Source of the DNA: Candidatus Kapaibacterium sp.
Lineage (GTDB): Bacteria > Bacteroidota > Ignavibacteria > Palsa-1295
DNA: 16,490 bases
Reading direction: 5' to 3'
NCBI GenBank assembly: GCA_025450975.1
Contig: JANWLI010000022.1
Span: 1 to 16,490, forward strand
The notes under the pieces were generated by a model, which saw nothing but the letters and a program-made list of their open reading frames with translations, ran no database searches and was not told where the DNA came from. Both the position numbers and the translations under genes were made by a program. Shown one piece after another: positions 5,546-13,652 of the stretch. Position 1 is the first letter of the stretch, and every line of letters begins with the position of its first letter.

Positions 5546-6343
5546 ATGCGGGTAACGACACGAACGATCGCTGAGAAGAAGTCGCGGGGTGAGAAGATCA
5601 CTTCGCTGACTGCCTATGACTTTACCTTTGCCAAGCTGCTCGACGAAGCGGGCATCGACATTATCCTTGTTGGCGATTCGGTCTCGAACGTCATTCAGGG
5701 GAATGAGACGACGCTTCCGGTGACGCTTGACGAGATGATCTACCATACGAAGGCCGTCGTCCGCGGCGCGGGGACGTATTCGCTGGTGATCTGCGATCTG
5801 CCGTTCATGTCGTACCAGACGAATGCCGAAGAAGGCTTCCGCAATGCCGGCCGCGTCATGAAAGAGACAGGCGCCGGCGCCGTGAAACTCGAAGGCGGCA
5901 AGCGCGTCGCAGCGACCGTGAAGCAGATGACCGATAACGGTATTCCGGTGTGCGGACATCTGGGGCTGACGCCGCAATCGATCAACCAGTTTGGCACGTA
6001 CCGCACGCGCGGCACCAATGCTGAAGAGGCGCAGATGCTTAAAGACGATGCCATGGCCTTGCAGGATGCGGGTGCGTTCGCCGTCGTGCTTGAGAAGATC
6101 CCGGCGGAGCTTGCGGCGGAGATCACGTCGATGCTGAAGATCGCCACGATCGGCATCGGCGCGGGCAACGGGTGCGACGGGCAGATCCTCGTCCTCCACG
6201 ATATGCTCGGCCTCAACGAAGATTTTCATCCCAGGTTTGTACGGAAGTACCTCAATCTTTCGACCGATGTCCGCGAAGCGTTGAAGCGCTACGGAGAGGA
6301 TATCCGCAGCGGTAGTTTTCCTAATAAGGATGAGTCGTATTAA
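5546..6343 (+). CDS. panB: 3-methyl-2-oxobutanoate hydroxymethyltransferase (ketopantoate hydroxymethyltransferase)
   Basis: A 265-residue cytosolic enzyme of full family length. It makes ketopantoate from alpha-ketoisovalerate and 5,10-methylene-tetrahydrofolate, the first committed step to pantothenate and CoA. The TIM-barrel signatures are all present: LTAYD (21-25), LVGDSVSNV with metal ligand Asp44, ICDLPF with Asp84, AVKLEGG with Lys114 and Glu116, GHLGLTPQ (138-145), and VLEKIP with catalytic Glu184, then IGIGAGNGCDGQILVLHD. No Shine-Dalgarno precedes the start; a TAnnTTTG box lies 19 bases upstream. panC and panD are not adjacent. The following MNT gene overlaps or abuts its stop codon, so the three genes 5546-7023 are probably co-transcribed, although the functional link looks incidental. 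Confidence 0.97.
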   Translation: MRVTTRTIAEKKSRGEKITSLTAYDFTFAKLLDEAGIDIILVGDSVSNVIQGNETTLPVTLDEMIYHTKAVVRGAGTYSLVICDLPFMSYQTNAEEGFRNAGRVMKETGAGAVKLEGGKRVAATVKQMTDNGIPVCGHLGLTPQSINQFGTYRTRGTNAEEAQMLKDDAMALQDAGAFAVVLEKIPAELAAEITSMLKIATIGIGAGNGCDGQILVLHDMLGLNEDFHPRFVRKYLNLSTDVREALKRYGEDIRSGSFPNKDESY

Positions 6344-6662
6344 TATGGTATCACGAGAACGCATAGCTGAATTTGGGAGAATGATCGCCGACCGGTTCGA
6401 TCCTGAGAAGATCATCCTTTTCGGATCGCATGCCTATGGCAACCCTGGCGGCGACTCCGATGTAGATCTGCTCGTCGTCATGCCGTTCGATGGAAGCTCT
6501 CACCACAAAGCAGTTGAAATCAAGTCGGCGCTTCCACGCCCCTTCCCACTAGATCTGCTCGTCAGAACTCCTGAAGAATTATCCAAGCGCGTGGCAATGA
6601 ATGATTTTTTTGTGAAGGAGATCTTCGAGCGAGGCATCGTTCTTTATGAAAGAGGAAACTAG
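6330..6662 (+). CDS. MNT-type nucleotidyltransferase (partner of HEPN protein)
   Basis: A 110-residue minimal nucleotidyltransferase. The active site is GS-x10-DxD: Gly32-Ser33, then Asp44 and Asp46, with a third acidic residue at Asp75 (PLDLLV). Family members paired with HEPN proteins can act as antitoxins that transfer AMP to the HEPN partner, or their substrate is unknown. The first ATG (6330) would overlap panB by 14 bases; a second in-frame ATG at 6345, one base after the panB stop, gives a start MVSRERIAEF that fits the family better. Neither has a well-spaced Shine-Dalgarno. The 3' end overlaps the HEPN gene by 17 bases, indicating tight co-translation. Confidence 0.88.
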   Translation: MSRINMVSRERIAEFGRMIADRFDPEKIILFGSHAYGNPGGDSDVDLLVVMPFDGSSHHKAVEIKSALPRPFPLDLLVRTPEELSKRVAMNDFFVKEIFERGIVLYERGN

Positions 6663-7023
6663 GGAGTGGGTCCGTCTTGCCGAGAGCGATCTTCGGGTAG
6701 CTCGCCGGGAATCTCGTGTTACTGACGAGCCCAGTTACTCTGCCGTCTGCTTTCACTCGCAACAAGCAGCAGAAAAGCTGCTCAAAGCATTTTTACAAGA
6801 GCACGATATTCCGATCGTTAAAACACATGATCTTGTCTATCTGCTGGAGTTGACCCTGCCACAACGACCTTTGTGGTCTGTGTACAGAAAGAAATTAGAA
6901 CAATTGACGGAATATGCTGTCAGCAGTCGCTACCCGGGAGAAGAAGCGACAAAAGAAAGTGCTTTAGATGCAGTCCAGCTTGCTGGCGAGATGCACAAAG
7001 TACTCATCGCAGAATTGGGCTAA
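6646..7023 (+). CDS. HEPN-domain protein
   Basis: A 125-residue all-helical protein with the HEPN signature: WVRLAESDLRVAR (8-20), CFHSQQAAEKLLKAFL (35-50), KTHDLVYLL (59-67) and the closing SSRYPGEEAT (93-102). It overlaps the preceding MNT gene by 17 bases, the classical arrangement of HEPN/MNT modules, which include toxin-antitoxin pairs. The Rx4-6H motif that marks ribonuclease-active HEPN proteins is not visible, so RNase toxicity should not be assumed; this branch (with the FHxQQAAEK motif) may bind nucleotides or act with the transferase. Its stop codon overlaps that of the convergent VOC gene. Confidence 0.87.
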   Translation: MKEETREWVRLAESDLRVARRESRVTDEPSYSAVCFHSQQAAEKLLKAFLQEHDIPIVKTHDLVYLLELTLPQRPLWSVYRKKLEQLTEYAVSSRYPGEEATKESALDAVQLAGEMHKVLIAELG

Positions 7024-7388
7024 TACGCATCCCCCTCCCTCACAAACTCGATCCGGTTGCCAAAGGGATCGGAGACGAAGAATCGTTTGACGTGCGGGAG
7101 CGAGGTGTCGTCTACGATCTCAATGTTATTGGCTTCAAGTTTTGCGCGGAATGCTTCGATATCGGCAACCCTAAATGCGGGATGGGCTTTGCGGGCTGGG
7201 GCAAATGGCTCCTCGACCCCTAAATGAAGGACTGCATTTTGTTGTTTGAACCAACAGCCTCCGCGGGAGCGGAGTGCTTCGGGCTTTTCGACCTCCTCAA
7301 ACCCCAGGATCGACACAAAAAACCGGCGTGCCGTCTCTTCGGCGCCTTTCGGCATAGCTAGCTGGACGTGGTCAAGGCCTGTGATCAT
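7020..7388 (-). CDS. VOC-fold (glyoxalase/bleomycin-resistance-like) protein
   Basis: A 122-residue single-module vicinal-oxygen-chelate protein. Residues 1-10 (MITGLDHVQL) give the first strand with His7; LHLGVEE brings His55, AHPAFRV brings His69, and FVSDPFGNRIEFVRE gives Glu114 as the last ligand position. These fit the usual metal-binding pattern His/His/Glu, with two paired beta-alpha-beta-beta-beta units. Members include glyoxalases, dioxygenases and antibiotic-binding proteins; the substrate cannot be read. It stands alone on the minus strand between two plus-strand operons, and its TAG overlaps the TAA of the HEPN gene (ctaa, 7020-7023), leaving no space for a terminator. Confidence 0.9.
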   Translation of the reverse strand: MITGLDHVQLAMPKGAEETARRFFVSILGFEEVEKPEALRSRGGCWFKQQNAVLHLGVEEPFAPARKAHPAFRVADIEAFRAKLEANNIEIVDDTSLPHVKRFFVSDPFGNRIEFVREGDAY

Positions 7389-7414
7389 AGGGGAAGTTAC
7401 TTAATTACTTCGGG

Positions 7415-7443
7415 TTAACACCCTGACAATAGTTGTAATTTCG
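7415..7443 (+). promoter_or_regulatory. Weak promoter candidate of the large operon
   Basis: TTAACA at 7415-7420 and TAATTT at 7436-7441 are separated by 15 bases and could be read as -35/-10. TAATTTCG (7436-7443) is also one mismatch from TAnnTTTG. It is the only promoter-like match in the 81-base gap before the first gene of the operon. Confidence 0.25.
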
Positions 7444-7469
7444 TACCGGAATTCACCTCACAAAATTTA

Positions 7470-9992
7470 ATGAAGGATATGAAAGCCATCATCATGGCGG
7501 GCGGATTTGGGACGCGGCTGCGGCCGCTGACTATGCATCTGCCAAAACCGATGGTCCCGCTGCTCAATAAGCCGATGATGGAGCATATCGTCACGCTCCT
7601 GCGCAAGCATGGATTTCGCGAGCTGACTTCGCTGCTGTACTTTCATCCGGATGTGATATCCACGTACTTCGGCGACGGCTCGAACTTCGGCGTCTCGATG
7701 GATCATGTCCGCGCCGAAGCCGATTACGGCACGGCCGGCAGCGTCAAGAATGCGACGCAGCAACTTGGTATCAACGAGCGCGTCCTTATTATCTCGGGCG
7801 ACGTCCTTACCGATTTCGATCTGACCGATGCGATCGCCTTCCACGAAGAGAAGAAAGCCATAGCGACGATCGTGCTCACACGCGTGAAGAATCCGCTGCA
7901 GTACGGCGTTGTCATCACTGCCGATGACGGCCGCATCGAACGCTTCATGGAAAAGCCATCATGGGGAGAAGTTTTTAGCGATACGATCAATACAGGTATT
8001 TATATTCTCGAGCCAGAGGCATTCGATCGTATTCCGTATAAGCGCGACTTCGATTTTTCGAAAGATCTTTTCCCGATGCTCCTCGACGAGCGCGAAGGTC
8101 TCTTCGGCTACATCGCCTCGGGCTACTGGCGCGATATCGGCAACCTTGGTGAATATCACGAAGCGCATCTCGACGCGCTTGCCGGACGTGTAAAGGCAGA
8201 GGCATCGGGCCGCAAGACGGATACGGCGATCATCGACGAAGGTGCCGTCGTCGAGGGCGTGCAGTTCTTCGGCTTCAATATTATCGGTAAGAATGCCTGG
8301 ATCGCTCCGGGTGCGAAGCTGCTCAATTGCGTGATCGGCGAAGGCGCCATCATTCATGGTGGCGTACGCATAGATAACTGCGTGCTCTGGGATAACGTGA
8401 CGATCGGCGAGCGGGCATATATGAGCCACGCAATTCTCTGCTCGGGCACGAAGATCGGCGAAGATGCGAAGATCCACGAGCATGTCTATATGGGCGAGCG
8501 CTGCGAGATCGGCGAAGGCGCGGAGGTGATGCAGAACGTCAAGCTCTGGCCGCAGAAGAAAGTTGAAGCGGGCGCGATCCTGCATACGAGCCTCGTGTGG
8601 GAAGGCACGTGGTCGAAGGAGCTGTTTACGAATTCGCGTATTTCGGGCGCATCGAATATAGAAATTACGCCAGAGTTTGCGGCGAAGGTCGGCGCATCGC
8701 TTGGTGCGCTTGTCGGGAAGGACCGCCGCGTCGTCATCTCGCGCGACAGCGATCCGGGATCACGCGTCGTCTCGCGAGCGCTAAGCTCTGGGTTGATGAG
8801 TGCGGGGGTGAATGTTGCAGACTTAGAGCAGACACCGATTCCGTTAACGCGCCATCTGCTGATCGGCGGCAGGCAATCGGCGGGTGTGCATATCCGCAAG
8901 AACCCATACGATAAGCGCCGCTCCGATATGATCTTCTTCGACTCGGATGGCAAAGATCTCATCACCTCAAAAGGCAAAACGATCGAGCGCTACTTCTTCG
9001 GTGAGGATTTTCCGCGCGCTGTATATAATGAAGTCGGCACCATCGAATTTCCTGCACATACCGATGAGGCATACCAGAAGCTGTTCCTGAAGACACTGGA
9101 CCACGATGTTATCGCGAAAGCAAAATTCCGGATCGCGATCGACTATGCGTACGGCATTGCTTCAACGATCTTCCCGAATATTCTCGGCTCGTTCGATGTC
9201 GATGTTGTTTCGCTTAACGGCTATCTCGATCCGACGAAGCTCACGCGCATCTCCGAAGAGTTTGAGCGCTCGACCGAGCAGCTGCGTGGCATCGTGACCT
9301 CGCTTGGCTACGATGTCGGTTTTATCCTTGATGCCGGCGGCGAACGGATCGCACTCATCACAAGCGACGGCACACTCTACACAGGCCAGCAATTCCTGGC
9401 GCTTGTTACGAAGCTCTTCCTGGAATCGAAGAAGATTCAGGGTGAGCAGGTCGAGACGATCGCCGTGCCGATCTCGGCGTCGGTAGCGATCGAAAAGATC
9501 GCGAAGGAGCATGGCGTCGAAGTGATCTATACGAAGAATACGCATGCGGCGATGATGGTCGCCAGCAGCAAGGAAGGCGTTGGCTTTGTTGGCGGCACGC
9601 TGGGCGGCTTTATCTTCCCGGATTTCTTTTTCGCCGTCGATGGTATGTATACTGCGGCCAAGATCCTGGAAATGCAGGCGCGGATCGGCACACCGCTGAC
9701 CGAAGTTGCTGAGTCCCTGCCGAAGCGGTATCAGGCACGCCGGAGCGCGTTCTGTCCGCAGGACCAGCTTGGGACGGTCATGCGCCGGGCTGTCGAGCAT
9801 TCAAAAGACCTGCCGCGTGTTCTGATCGACGGTATTCGTTTCTCCCCGCTTCCCAATTCCGATGCATGGGTACTCATCATCCCCGAGCGGGAGCGCCCGT
9901 ACTGCGAGATCCTCTCCGACGCAGATTCTCAGGAAGATGCGGAAACGATCGCCGCATCGTATAGCACCTACGTCCAACAATGGAGAAAATAA
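7470..9992 (+). CDS. Mannose-1-phosphate guanylyltransferase-like protein fused to a degenerate phosphohexomutase
   Basis: An 840-residue three-part protein. Residues 1 to about 235 are a sugar-phosphate nucleotidyltransferase: GGFGTRLRPLT at 11-21, PKPMVPL, YGTAGSVKN, LIISGDVLTDFD and MEKPSWG. About 250-390 is a left-handed beta-helix of hexapeptide repeats. From about 418 to the end is a phosphoglucomutase/phosphomannomutase-like module. The first part should make GDP-mannose (or a similar NDP-sugar) for glycans. In the mutase part the catalytic loops have changed: HIRKNP at 474-479 where TASHNP is expected, D-A-G-G-E-R at 621-626 for DGDxDR, GGTLGGF at 708-714 for GGExSGH, and IPERERP for the RPSGTEP phosphate loop, so it probably does not work as a mutase. 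Similar fusions are known in cyanobacteria and actinobacteria. The start may be 7470 or 7479. First gene of the six-gene operon. Confidence 0.9.
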   Translation: MKDMKAIIMAGGFGTRLRPLTMHLPKPMVPLLNKPMMEHIVTLLRKHGFRELTSLLYFHPDVISTYFGDGSNFGVSMDHVRAEADYGTAGSVKNATQQLGINERVLIISGDVLTDFDLTDAIAFHEEKKAIATIVLTRVKNPLQYGVVITADDGRIERFMEKPSWGEVFSDTINTGIYILEPEAFDRIPYKRDFDFSKDLFPMLLDEREGLFGYIASGYWRDIGNLGEYHEAHLDALAGRVKAEASGRKTDTAIIDEGAVVEGVQFFGFNIIGKNAWIAPGAKLLNCVIGEGAIIHGGVRIDNCVLWDNVTIGERAYMSHAILCSGTKIGEDAKIHEHVYMGERCEIGEGAEVMQNVKLWPQKKVEAGAILHTSLVWEGTWSKELFTNSRISGASNIEITPEFAAKVGASLGALVGKDRRVVISRDSDPGSRVVSRALSSGLMSAGVNVADLEQTPIPLTRHLLIGGRQSAGVHIRKNPYDKRRSDMIFFDSDGKDLITSKGKTIERYFFGEDFPRAVYNEVGTIEFPAHTDEAYQKLFLKTLDHDVIAKAKFRIAIDYAYGIASTIFPNILGSFDVDVVSLNGYLDPTKLTRISEEFERSTEQLRGIVTSLGYDVGFILDAGGERIALITSDGTLYTGQQFLALVTKLFLESKKIQGEQVETIAVPISASVAIEKIAKEHGVEVIYTKNTHAAMMVASSKEGVGFVGGTLGGFIFPDFFFAVDGMYTAAKILEMQARIGTPLTEVAESLPKRYQARRSAFCPQDQLGTVMRRAVEHSKDLPRVLIDGIRFSPLPNSDAWVLIIPERERPYCEILSDADSQEDAETIAASYSTYVQQWRK
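9982..9985 (+). promoter_or_regulatory. Ribosome-binding site deciding the start of the dienelactone hydrolase
   Basis: GGAG lies 9 bases before ATG at 9995, whereas the upstream ATG at 9980 overlaps the previous gene and has no such site. This supports a start at 9995, which also gives a cleaner signal peptide. Confidence 0.5.
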
Positions 9993-9994
9993 AA

Positions 9995-10846
9995 ATGAAG
10001 TCAGTGATCTTGTTCGTTCTCCTCCTCCTCACCACTTCCTCAATTTATGCACAACACACAAACTGCTGCGCGATCGACCCCGTCATTGCCATGAAGCAGA
10101 TGGCTGCAGATCCGAAATTCGCAGCGCTCCATGACGAGCCGCTGCCGTATCAAACCGGCGCGTCCGGGTTGCAAGGCGTGATGACGACCTTTGCAACAAG
10201 CGGCGGGCCTGCGGCGAATGCGTATGTCGTTAAAGGCATCGATACAACGAGAGTGCTTTTCGTCTTCCACGAATGGTGGGGACTTAACAATTACATCAAG
10301 GACGAGGCAGCACGTATGGCGCATGATCTTGGCGTGACGGCAGTGGCAATCGATCTTTATGACGGCAAGGTTGCATCGACACGTGAGGAGGCACAACAGT
10401 ATGTTGGCTCGCTGACAGCAGACCGCGCAATGGCTATCATCAACGGGGCGTTCGCGCACTTTGGGGCCAATAGAAGTTATGCGACGATCGGCTGGTGCAT
10501 GGGTGGCATGTACAGCCTGAAGGCTGCGATCGCGGGAAGTCCGGGGTATCATGTTGTGGGTGCGGTAATGTACTATGGCAAGCCGGAGCGCAACGCTGCA
10601 GCGCTTGCGCCACTTGAAGCGCCGGTGCTTGGCATCTTTGCCAAGAAAGATCAGTCCATCACTCCGGAGATCGTCAAGGAAGCGCAAAAAGCATTTAAGA
10701 CTGCGAAGAAGAAGATCACCGTCCATCAGTACGATGCCGTTCATGCGTTTGCGAATCCGAGCAATCCGAACCACGATGTGAAGGCATCGGCGAATGCGTA
10801 TAAGAAGACGCTTGCCTTTCTGAAGACGCAATTCACACGTAAGTAA
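9995..10846 (+). CDS. Exported dienelactone hydrolase family protein
   Basis: An alpha/beta hydrolase of 283 residues from ATG 9995 (288 if ATG 9980 is used). The N-terminus is a signal peptide (MKSVILFVLLLLTTSSIYA, cleavage before Gln), so the enzyme acts in the periplasm or outside. The dienelactone hydrolase triad is complete: nucleophile Cys in GWCMGG (residue 168 from this start), Asp in KKDQ (219) and His in AVHAF (250). The Asp-to-His spacing of 31 equals that of the classical enzyme, and the Glu of FHEWWGLN takes the place of its regulatory Glu. It hydrolyses an ester or lactone; the natural substrate is unknown. An NCC pair follows the signal peptide. It starts 3 bases after the stop codon of the fusion gene and its stop overlaps the rsmG start by one base (TAATG). 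Confidence 0.9.
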   Translation: MKSVILFVLLLLTTSSIYAQHTNCCAIDPVIAMKQMAADPKFAALHDEPLPYQTGASGLQGVMTTFATSGGPAANAYVVKGIDTTRVLFVFHEWWGLNNYIKDEAARMAHDLGVTAVAIDLYDGKVASTREEAQQYVGSLTADRAMAIINGAFAHFGANRSYATIGWCMGGMYSLKAAIAGSPGYHVVGAVMYYGKPERNAAALAPLEAPVLGIFAKKDQSITPEIVKEAQKAFKTAKKKITVHQYDAVHAFANPSNPNHDVKASANAYKKTLAFLKTQFTRK

Positions 10847-11517
10847 TGACGCTTGACGAACTCTCTGCGATCGCTCGAGCGAACGGCCTCGATCTTTCGC
10901 GCGAGCAACTAGACGCACTCGGAGCGTACGCCACCCTGCTCAAAGAAAAGAATCAGGTCGTCAACCTTATCTCCCGCAAGGACGAGGAGAACATTCTCGA
11001 TAAGCATATTCTGCATTCGCTCTGCATTGCCATGCCGCAGGTTGCGGGATTCTCTTTCCCTCTGGGCGCAAGAGTGTTCGATATTGGTGCAGGTGGCGGG
11101 TTGCCTGGCATTCCACTGAAGATCGTGCGACCGGACCTAACGGTCGTCTTATGCGACTCGATCGCGAAGAAGATGCATGCGACGAACGAGTTTATCACTG
11201 AGCTTGGCCTCGTCAATATTCGTGGTGTCGTAGGGCGAGCAGAAGACCTTGCAAAAGCGCCGGAGCATCGCAGGCAGTATGATGTCATTGTCTCGCGGGC
11301 TGTAGCTCCGCTTGACGAACTGCTCGTGTGGACCAGGGATCTCACCAAACCCGGCGCAACGATGCTCGCACTTAAAGGCGGCGATATTAGCGCCGAACTT
11401 GAACAAGCACGGAAGATGAAAAACGTACAAAATGTTACGGAATCGTTACTCGGCCTTGCAGAATATCCTGCGTTCGGTAGTGACGAAAAAAAGATCGTAC
11501 GTGTTTTGCTTCGATGA
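10846..11517 (+). CDS. rsmG: 16S rRNA (guanine-N7) methyltransferase RsmG
   Basis: A 223-residue SAM-dependent methyltransferase of normal family length, which methylates a conserved guanine of 16S rRNA (G527 in E. coli). The signatures are in place: LLKEKNQVVNLIS (32-44), DKHILHSL (about 52-59), the SAM-binding DIGAGGGLPGIPL (79-91), KK after the second strand, RAED and VSRAVAPL (about 149-156). It is linked to its neighbours by TAATG at the 5' end and ATGA at the 3' end. In many bacteria the gene lies next to mnmG and parAB; here it is embedded among glycan genes, so its place in this operon may simply use the promoter. Confidence 0.95.
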   Translation: MTLDELSAIARANGLDLSREQLDALGAYATLLKEKNQVVNLISRKDEENILDKHILHSLCIAMPQVAGFSFPLGARVFDIGAGGGLPGIPLKIVRPDLTVVLCDSIAKKMHATNEFITELGLVNIRGVVGRAEDLAKAPEHRRQYDVIVSRAVAPLDELLVWTRDLTKPGATMLALKGGDISAELEQARKMKNVQNVTESLLGLAEYPAFGSDEKKIVRVLLR

Positions 11518-13640
11518 AATCGGTTACCTTCTGCTTCGGAACGCATAACCATCAGCCCATCGGCAACTTCGATTATGTCTTCGATGAGGCCTACCGTAAG
11601 TCGTACCTGCCGTTCTTCAAGCTTGCCTCCGAGTACGAATTCCGCTTTGCCACGCATTTTTCCGGCATCCTGCTTGACTGGCTGGCAAAGGAGCATCCCA
11701 AGCATATCAAACTACTACGGTCGCTCGTGGCAAAAGGACGGATCGAGATCATCTCCGGCGGATTTTACGAGCCGATCCTCTCCGTCATTCCCGAAGCCGA
11801 CCGCTCGGCGCAGATCCGCAAATTATCCGAGGCCATCGGCAAACACTTCGACTACGAACCCCACGGCCTGTGGCTGGCCGAACGCGTGTGGGAGCAGCAG
11901 CTGACATCGTCGCTGGCAAATAATGCGATCAACTACGTCATCCTCGACGATACGCATTTCCGTTACGCAGGACTTGAGAGCAGCGACCTCACCGGCTACT
12001 ACCTGACCGAAGATGCCGGAAAAACTGTCGCTGTATTTCCGATCTCTAAAGAACTTCGCTACACGATTCCGTTTGCTTCCGTCGATGAGACGATCCGCAT
12101 CCTGCGTGATGCAGCAAGCGAAAAGGGCGAGAACCTGATCACGTTTGCCGATGACGGCGAAAAGTTTGGCGTCTGGCCGAAAACCTACGATCATGTGTAC
12201 GGCGAAGGCTGGCTCGACGAGTTTTTTGCGAAGCTTGATGAGAATTCCTCATGGTTGCGGACCATGCATTTTTCGGAAGCGCTTAACGTGCACCGTCCGA
12301 AGGGCCGGATCTACCTGCCGAATGCCAGTTACGCAGAGATGATGCAGTGGGCGCTGCCAACGGCGAAGACCAATCTCGACTACGAGGAGTTTGCTCATCA
12401 TATCGAAGATGAGGAAAAGTGGAATAGCTATCTGCATTTTGTACGCGGCGGGTTCTGGCGAAATTTCTTTGTGAAGTATCCGGCGTCGAATCACTTTCAC
12501 AAGCGCGTGCTCGGCATCAGCAACCGTTTTCATGCACTTGCGCCGCTCGATGCAGGATCTGTGCAAGCGGTCGAAGCGTACGACCATTTGCTGGCAGCGC
12601 AATGCAACGATGCATCCTGGCATGGCGTCTTCGGCGGCATCTACCTGGCAAATCTGCGTCATGAGGCATGGAAGCATCTGCTGCTCGCCGAGCGTGAGCT
12701 TGATGCTTTGGAAGGGCTTGATGGAGCAAGCATTGAAGAGCGCGATGAGAATGCCGATGGCACGAAAGAAGTACTCCTTTCGACGAAGCAACTAACGCTG
12801 CGCATCGACCCCGCACGTGGCGGCTGTATCAGCGAGATCTCGTACAAGCCTGCAGCATTCAACCTGACCAACTTCATCGACCGCATCAACGAAGCTTCGC
12901 ATGAGAAACTCACAAATGCAGGTGCATCCGATGGCAAGGGAGCGCAGTCTATTCACGAGATCGTGGAGACGAAAGAAAAAGGTCTTGAGAAAAAACTCGT
13001 CTACGACTGGTATCGCCATGGCTGCGCGATCGAGCATTTTTTAGATACCAAGGTCACTGCCGAGCAACTTGCAAAGATGAGCTTCTTAGAGTATGGCGAT
13101 TTTTTTCAGAGTCATATGTCGCCGGCGATCGAGGAAGCTCCTCCGGGCGTAGTGGTCGCCTTCGATCATATCGGGAATGTCTCTCATGACAATCAGGAGC
13201 GGACCATACGGCTCGGGAAGAAGATACTGGTTGCCGATAACGCGATCAGCATTCACTATCAGCTCACAAATCTTTCCGAAGCCAATTTCAAGACGCGCTT
13301 CGCGTCGGAGTGGACATTCGGCCTGCTGGCGGGGAATGCGCATGATCGGTACTACGAATCAACCAATGTCGCGATCGCAAAGAAAACACTTGATTCTGTC
13401 GGCACAACTAATGATGCCAGGCATCTCGCACTTGTCGATGCGTGGGGCGGCTTTCGCATCGATATCGAGACCAGTGAACTCTGTACGTTCCTCCGGGCGC
13501 CGATCGAGACGATCGCTTCGAGCGAAGCCGGCTTTGAGCGGGTCTACCAAGGGTCAATAATTATGCCCTGCTGGAATATCGCACTCAAACCACAGGAAAG
13601 TTTGAGCCTTTCACTTTCGGTTCGTGTTGAATCTTTATAG
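11514..13640 (+). CDS. GH57 glycoside hydrolase, 4-alpha-glucanotransferase/alpha-amylase type
   Basis: A 708-residue protein without a signal peptide, so cytoplasmic. The GH57 catalytic motifs are all present: HNHQP at 11-15, GGFYEP at 82-87, WLAERVWE with nucleophile Glu123, and FADDGEKFG with acid/base Asp214. Positions 123 and 214 equal those known for the Thermococcus litoralis 4-alpha-glucanotransferase. The rest should hold the helical DUF1925-like part (about 300-400) and the beta-rich DUF1926-like C-terminal domain (from about 420 to the end). It probably transfers or hydrolyses alpha-1,4-glucan segments of glycogen or maltodextrins. It overlaps rsmG by 4 bases (ATGA), and the following gene begins within 12 bases in the same frame. 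Confidence 0.93.
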   Translation: MKSVTFCFGTHNHQPIGNFDYVFDEAYRKSYLPFFKLASEYEFRFATHFSGILLDWLAKEHPKHIKLLRSLVAKGRIEIISGGFYEPILSVIPEADRSAQIRKLSEAIGKHFDYEPHGLWLAERVWEQQLTSSLANNAINYVILDDTHFRYAGLESSDLTGYYLTEDAGKTVAVFPISKELRYTIPFASVDETIRILRDAASEKGENLITFADDGEKFGVWPKTYDHVYGEGWLDEFFAKLDENSSWLRTMHFSEALNVHRPKGRIYLPNASYAEMMQWALPTAKTNLDYEEFAHHIEDEEKWNSYLHFVRGGFWRNFFVKYPASNHFHKRVLGISNRFHALAPLDAGSVQAVEAYDHLLAAQCNDASWHGVFGGIYLANLRHEAWKHLLLAERELDALEGLDGASIEERDENADGTKEVLLSTKQLTLRIDPARGGCISEISYKPAAFNLTNFIDRINEASHEKLTNAGASDGKGAQSIHEIVETKEKGLEKKLVYDWYRHGCAIEHFLDTKVTAEQLAKMSFLEYGDFFQSHMSPAIEEAPPGVVVAFDHIGNVSHDNQERTIRLGKKILVADNAISIHYQLTNLSEANFKTRFASEWTFGLLAGNAHDRYYESTNVAIAKKTLDSVGTTNDARHLALVDAWGGFRIDIETSELCTFLRAPIETIASSEAGFERVYQGSIIMPCWNIALKPQESLSLSLSVRVESL

Positions 13641-13652
13641 AGAGACCATACC

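Noticed and set aside
5456..6415. 319-residue minus-strand frame over panB
   Set aside because: It is the antisense of panB, whose catalytic motifs are all present on the plus strand; the antisense translation shows no domain.
6330..7023. Calling the MNT/HEPN pair a proven toxin-antitoxin system
   Set aside because: The HEPN protein lacks the visible ribonuclease motif, and the pair follows a housekeeping gene; only the domain identities are supported.
7959..8585. 208-residue minus-strand frame opposite the guanylyltransferase fusion
   Set aside because: Long antisense frames are expected opposite GC-rich codons; no start signal or recognisable domain.
10040..10918. 292-residue minus-strand frame opposite the dienelactone hydrolase
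   Set aside because: The plus strand has signal peptide, triad and operon overlaps; the minus frame is Arg/Cys-rich and unrecognisable.
10953..11705. 250-residue minus-strand frame opposite rsmG
   Set aside because: rsmG signatures on the plus strand explain the region fully; the antisense product is Ser/Arg-rich without a domain.
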